Source: an uncultured Gemmatimonadales bacterium (GTDB lineage: Bacteria; Gemmatimonadota; Gemmatimonadetes; Gemmatimonadales; GWC2-71-9). Taken from it: a DNA stretch of 64,000 nt. The stretch lies in NCBI GenBank assembly GCA_947259405.1, contig CAMYLY010000007.1:121694-185693 (forward strand), read 5' to 3'. The notes beneath the pieces are model-generated. The model had not been told where the DNA came from, searched no databases, and worked only from the letters and a program-made list of their open reading frames with translations. Of the stretch, positions 63,086-64,000 are shown piece by piece; the first letter of the stretch is position 1, and each line of letters opens with the position of its first letter. The position numbers were made by a program, and so were the translations under genes.

Positions 63086-63622
63086 ATGAACCCCGAGACC
63101 CTCTTCCGCGCGCTCACGTTTGCTGCCAACAGGCACCGCGACCAGCGGCGTAAGGACTCCGACGCCTCGCCGTACATCAATCATCCGATGGCGGTCGCCC
63201 GCGTGCTCAGTGTTGAGGCCGGTGTCCACGACGAAGCCACGCTCCTCGCCGCGATCCTCCACGATACCGTCGAGGATACGGAAACGACGTTCGGTGAGCT
63301 CGAAACAGAGTTCGGCCCCGAGGTCGCCGGGCTCGTACGGGAACTGACGGATGACAAGTCGCTTCCCAAGGCGGTCCGGAAGCAACAACAGATCGATCAC
63401 GCTCCGCAGCGGTCGGAGAAGGCCAAGCGCCTCAAGATCGCGGACAAGATCTGCAACGTCCGGGACGTCACATACACACCACCGGCGAACTGGGATGACG
63501 AGCGCCGCGCTGAGTACCTGGATTGGGCGGCTCGTGTGGTCGACGGGTGCCGGGGAATCGAACCCACGCTCGAAGCGGTGTTTGACGAAGCGCTTCGAGA
63601 AGGGCGAGTGGCACTCAGCTAG
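63086..63622 (+). CDS. HD-domain alarmone hydrolase (MESH1-like small SpoT homologue)
   Basis: The product has 178 residues. It is an HD-type phosphohydrolase of the SpoT hydrolase subfamily: the MAVARVLS/YINHP opening, AAILHDTVEDTETTFGELETEFG with the HD pair, and LKIADKICNVRD with the late Asp. These are the metal ligands of (p)ppGpp-3'-pyrophosphohydrolases. There is no synthetase domain, so it would only degrade alarmone or a related nucleotide. It follows the TPR kinase by 27 bases and may be cotranscribed. A terminator for the opposite gene follows. Confidence 0.85.
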   Translation: MNPETLFRALTFAANRHRDQRRKDSDASPYINHPMAVARVLSVEAGVHDEATLLAAILHDTVEDTETTFGELETEFGPEVAGLVRELTDDKSLPKAVRKQQQIDHAPQRSEKAKRLKIADKICNVRDVTYTPPANWDDERRAEYLDWAARVVDGCRGIEPTLEAVFDEALREGRVALS

Positions 63623-63637
63623 CGTCAGTGGCAAAAC

Positions 63638-63667
63638 AAAGGCCGAGGAGCATTGCCCCTCGGCCTC
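63638..63667 (-). terminator. Intrinsic terminator between convergent genes
   Basis: AGGCCGAGG and CCTCGGCCT form the stem. Read on the minus strand it is followed by TTTGTTTTG, which is a proper T-tract for the gene at 63689. On the plus strand it may also stop the HD gene, but the T-tract is missing there. Confidence 0.75.
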
Positions 63668-63688
63668 CCGTGCTGCGACTCGAGCCAG

Positions 63689-64000
63689 CTATCGACGTGG
63701 TCCCCGACCACCCCTGCGGTGCCGGTCTCTCTCGCGCAGCCATTTGCGGAAGTCTCGTTCCGCACGTCGGACGTCCCTGCGGTGGGCTCTCTGCGCGCGC
63801 CGCGCGTCACGCTGATAGGCACGGAGTTCCTTCCGCCACGCCTTGTACAGCTCGCGTTCGTAGCGATGCTGCAGCGCCGCGATTTCCCAAGGTGCGAGCG
63901 GGCGACGATCGTACGGGTCGTAGACGCGAACCGGATACGTCGGCTGTCCAAACACCAGACGGGCATTGACGTGCGGCGTCACGATGGCGATGCCACCGCG
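63689..64000 (-). CDS. Basic exported-type protein of unknown function (partial)
   Basis: The frame is open from the window edge to the stop, so the start is missing. Visible residues run from RGGIAIVTPHVNARLVFG to a very basic, helical tail (QRDARRAQRAHRRDVRRAERDFRKWLRERD...RGGRGPRR). GTG 63982 could be a start, but upstream codons remain open and look coding. Proteins with a signal peptide, 'VTPHVNARLVFG' and a Tyr/Pro/Arg-rich tail are common in this type of genome. The function is unknown. Confidence 0.55.
   Translation of the reverse strand, partial: RGGIAIVTPHVNARLVFGQPTYPVRVYDPYDRRPLAPWEIAALQHRYERELYKAWRKELRAYQRDARRAQRAHRRDVRRAERDFRKWLRERDRHRRGGRGPRR

Overview
The window looks like a chromosomal segment of a GC-rich Gram-negative heterotroph, most likely a member of Gemmatimonadota. 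No rRNA or marker gene is present, so this rests on gene content: a SusC/SusD pair with many lipobox and Tat-type export signals, several Hanks-type kinases carrying WD40-like, TPR or membrane modules, and secreted S46, M1 and M28 family proteins. I see no transposase, integrase, tRNA, rRNA or CRISPR array.

Region 1 (1-13.3 kb) holds mostly exported hydrolases on the minus strand. They are an unknown secreted protein, a frameshifted S46 dipeptidyl-peptidase (plus strand), a membrane kinase, a broken Cys-rich lipoprotein, a metal-dependent hydrolase, an esterase with TPRs, a GH20 hexosaminidase and a serpin, then a plus-strand Tat-exported LanC-like protein and a 58-residue protein. Nearly every junction contains a short repeat built on AATCTGCAATC and its inverse. 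Four unrelated genes take their last Asp codon and stop codon from this repeat.

Region 2 (13.6-41.8 kb) is a polysaccharide-utilisation-like locus for alpha-glucans and trehalose. It has SusC, SusD, two large FG-GAP/ASPIC-UnbV (CRTAC1-like) lipoproteins, a lone TonB plug-domain lipoprotein, GH97, two sodium/solute symporters, a GH37 trehalase, two GH13 enzymes, an uncharacterised 849-residue lipoprotein, a PfkB sugar kinase and a GH3 enzyme. The inferred flow is surface capture and import by SusC/D, periplasmic cleavage by GH97, GH13, GH37 and GH3, symport of the sugars, and phosphorylation. The repeats of region 1 are absent here.

Region 3 (41.8-64 kb) contains three Ser/Thr kinases (glycine-rich, WD40-like and TPR types), a CapA-type phosphoesterase, small zinc-ribbon and broken genes, and a peptide/amino-acid hydrolysis group (M1 peptidase, an esterase-RidA fusion, an N-acyl-D-amino-acid deacylase, an M28-like protein). 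It also has a Tat small subunit with a GMC dehydrogenase, an acyltransferase-3 membrane protein, a matrixin-like protease, a MESH1-like alarmone hydrolase and a partial basic exported protein. Different 7- and 8-bp tandem repeats lie between these genes and in places run into their coding ends.

Most notable are the repeat-encoded protein ends, the CRTAC1-like proteins in the place usually held by SusE/F, the lone plug lipoprotein, the esterase-RidA fusion, the exported LanC-like protein beside a serpin, and a terminator-like hairpin inside the start of a lipoprotein gene.
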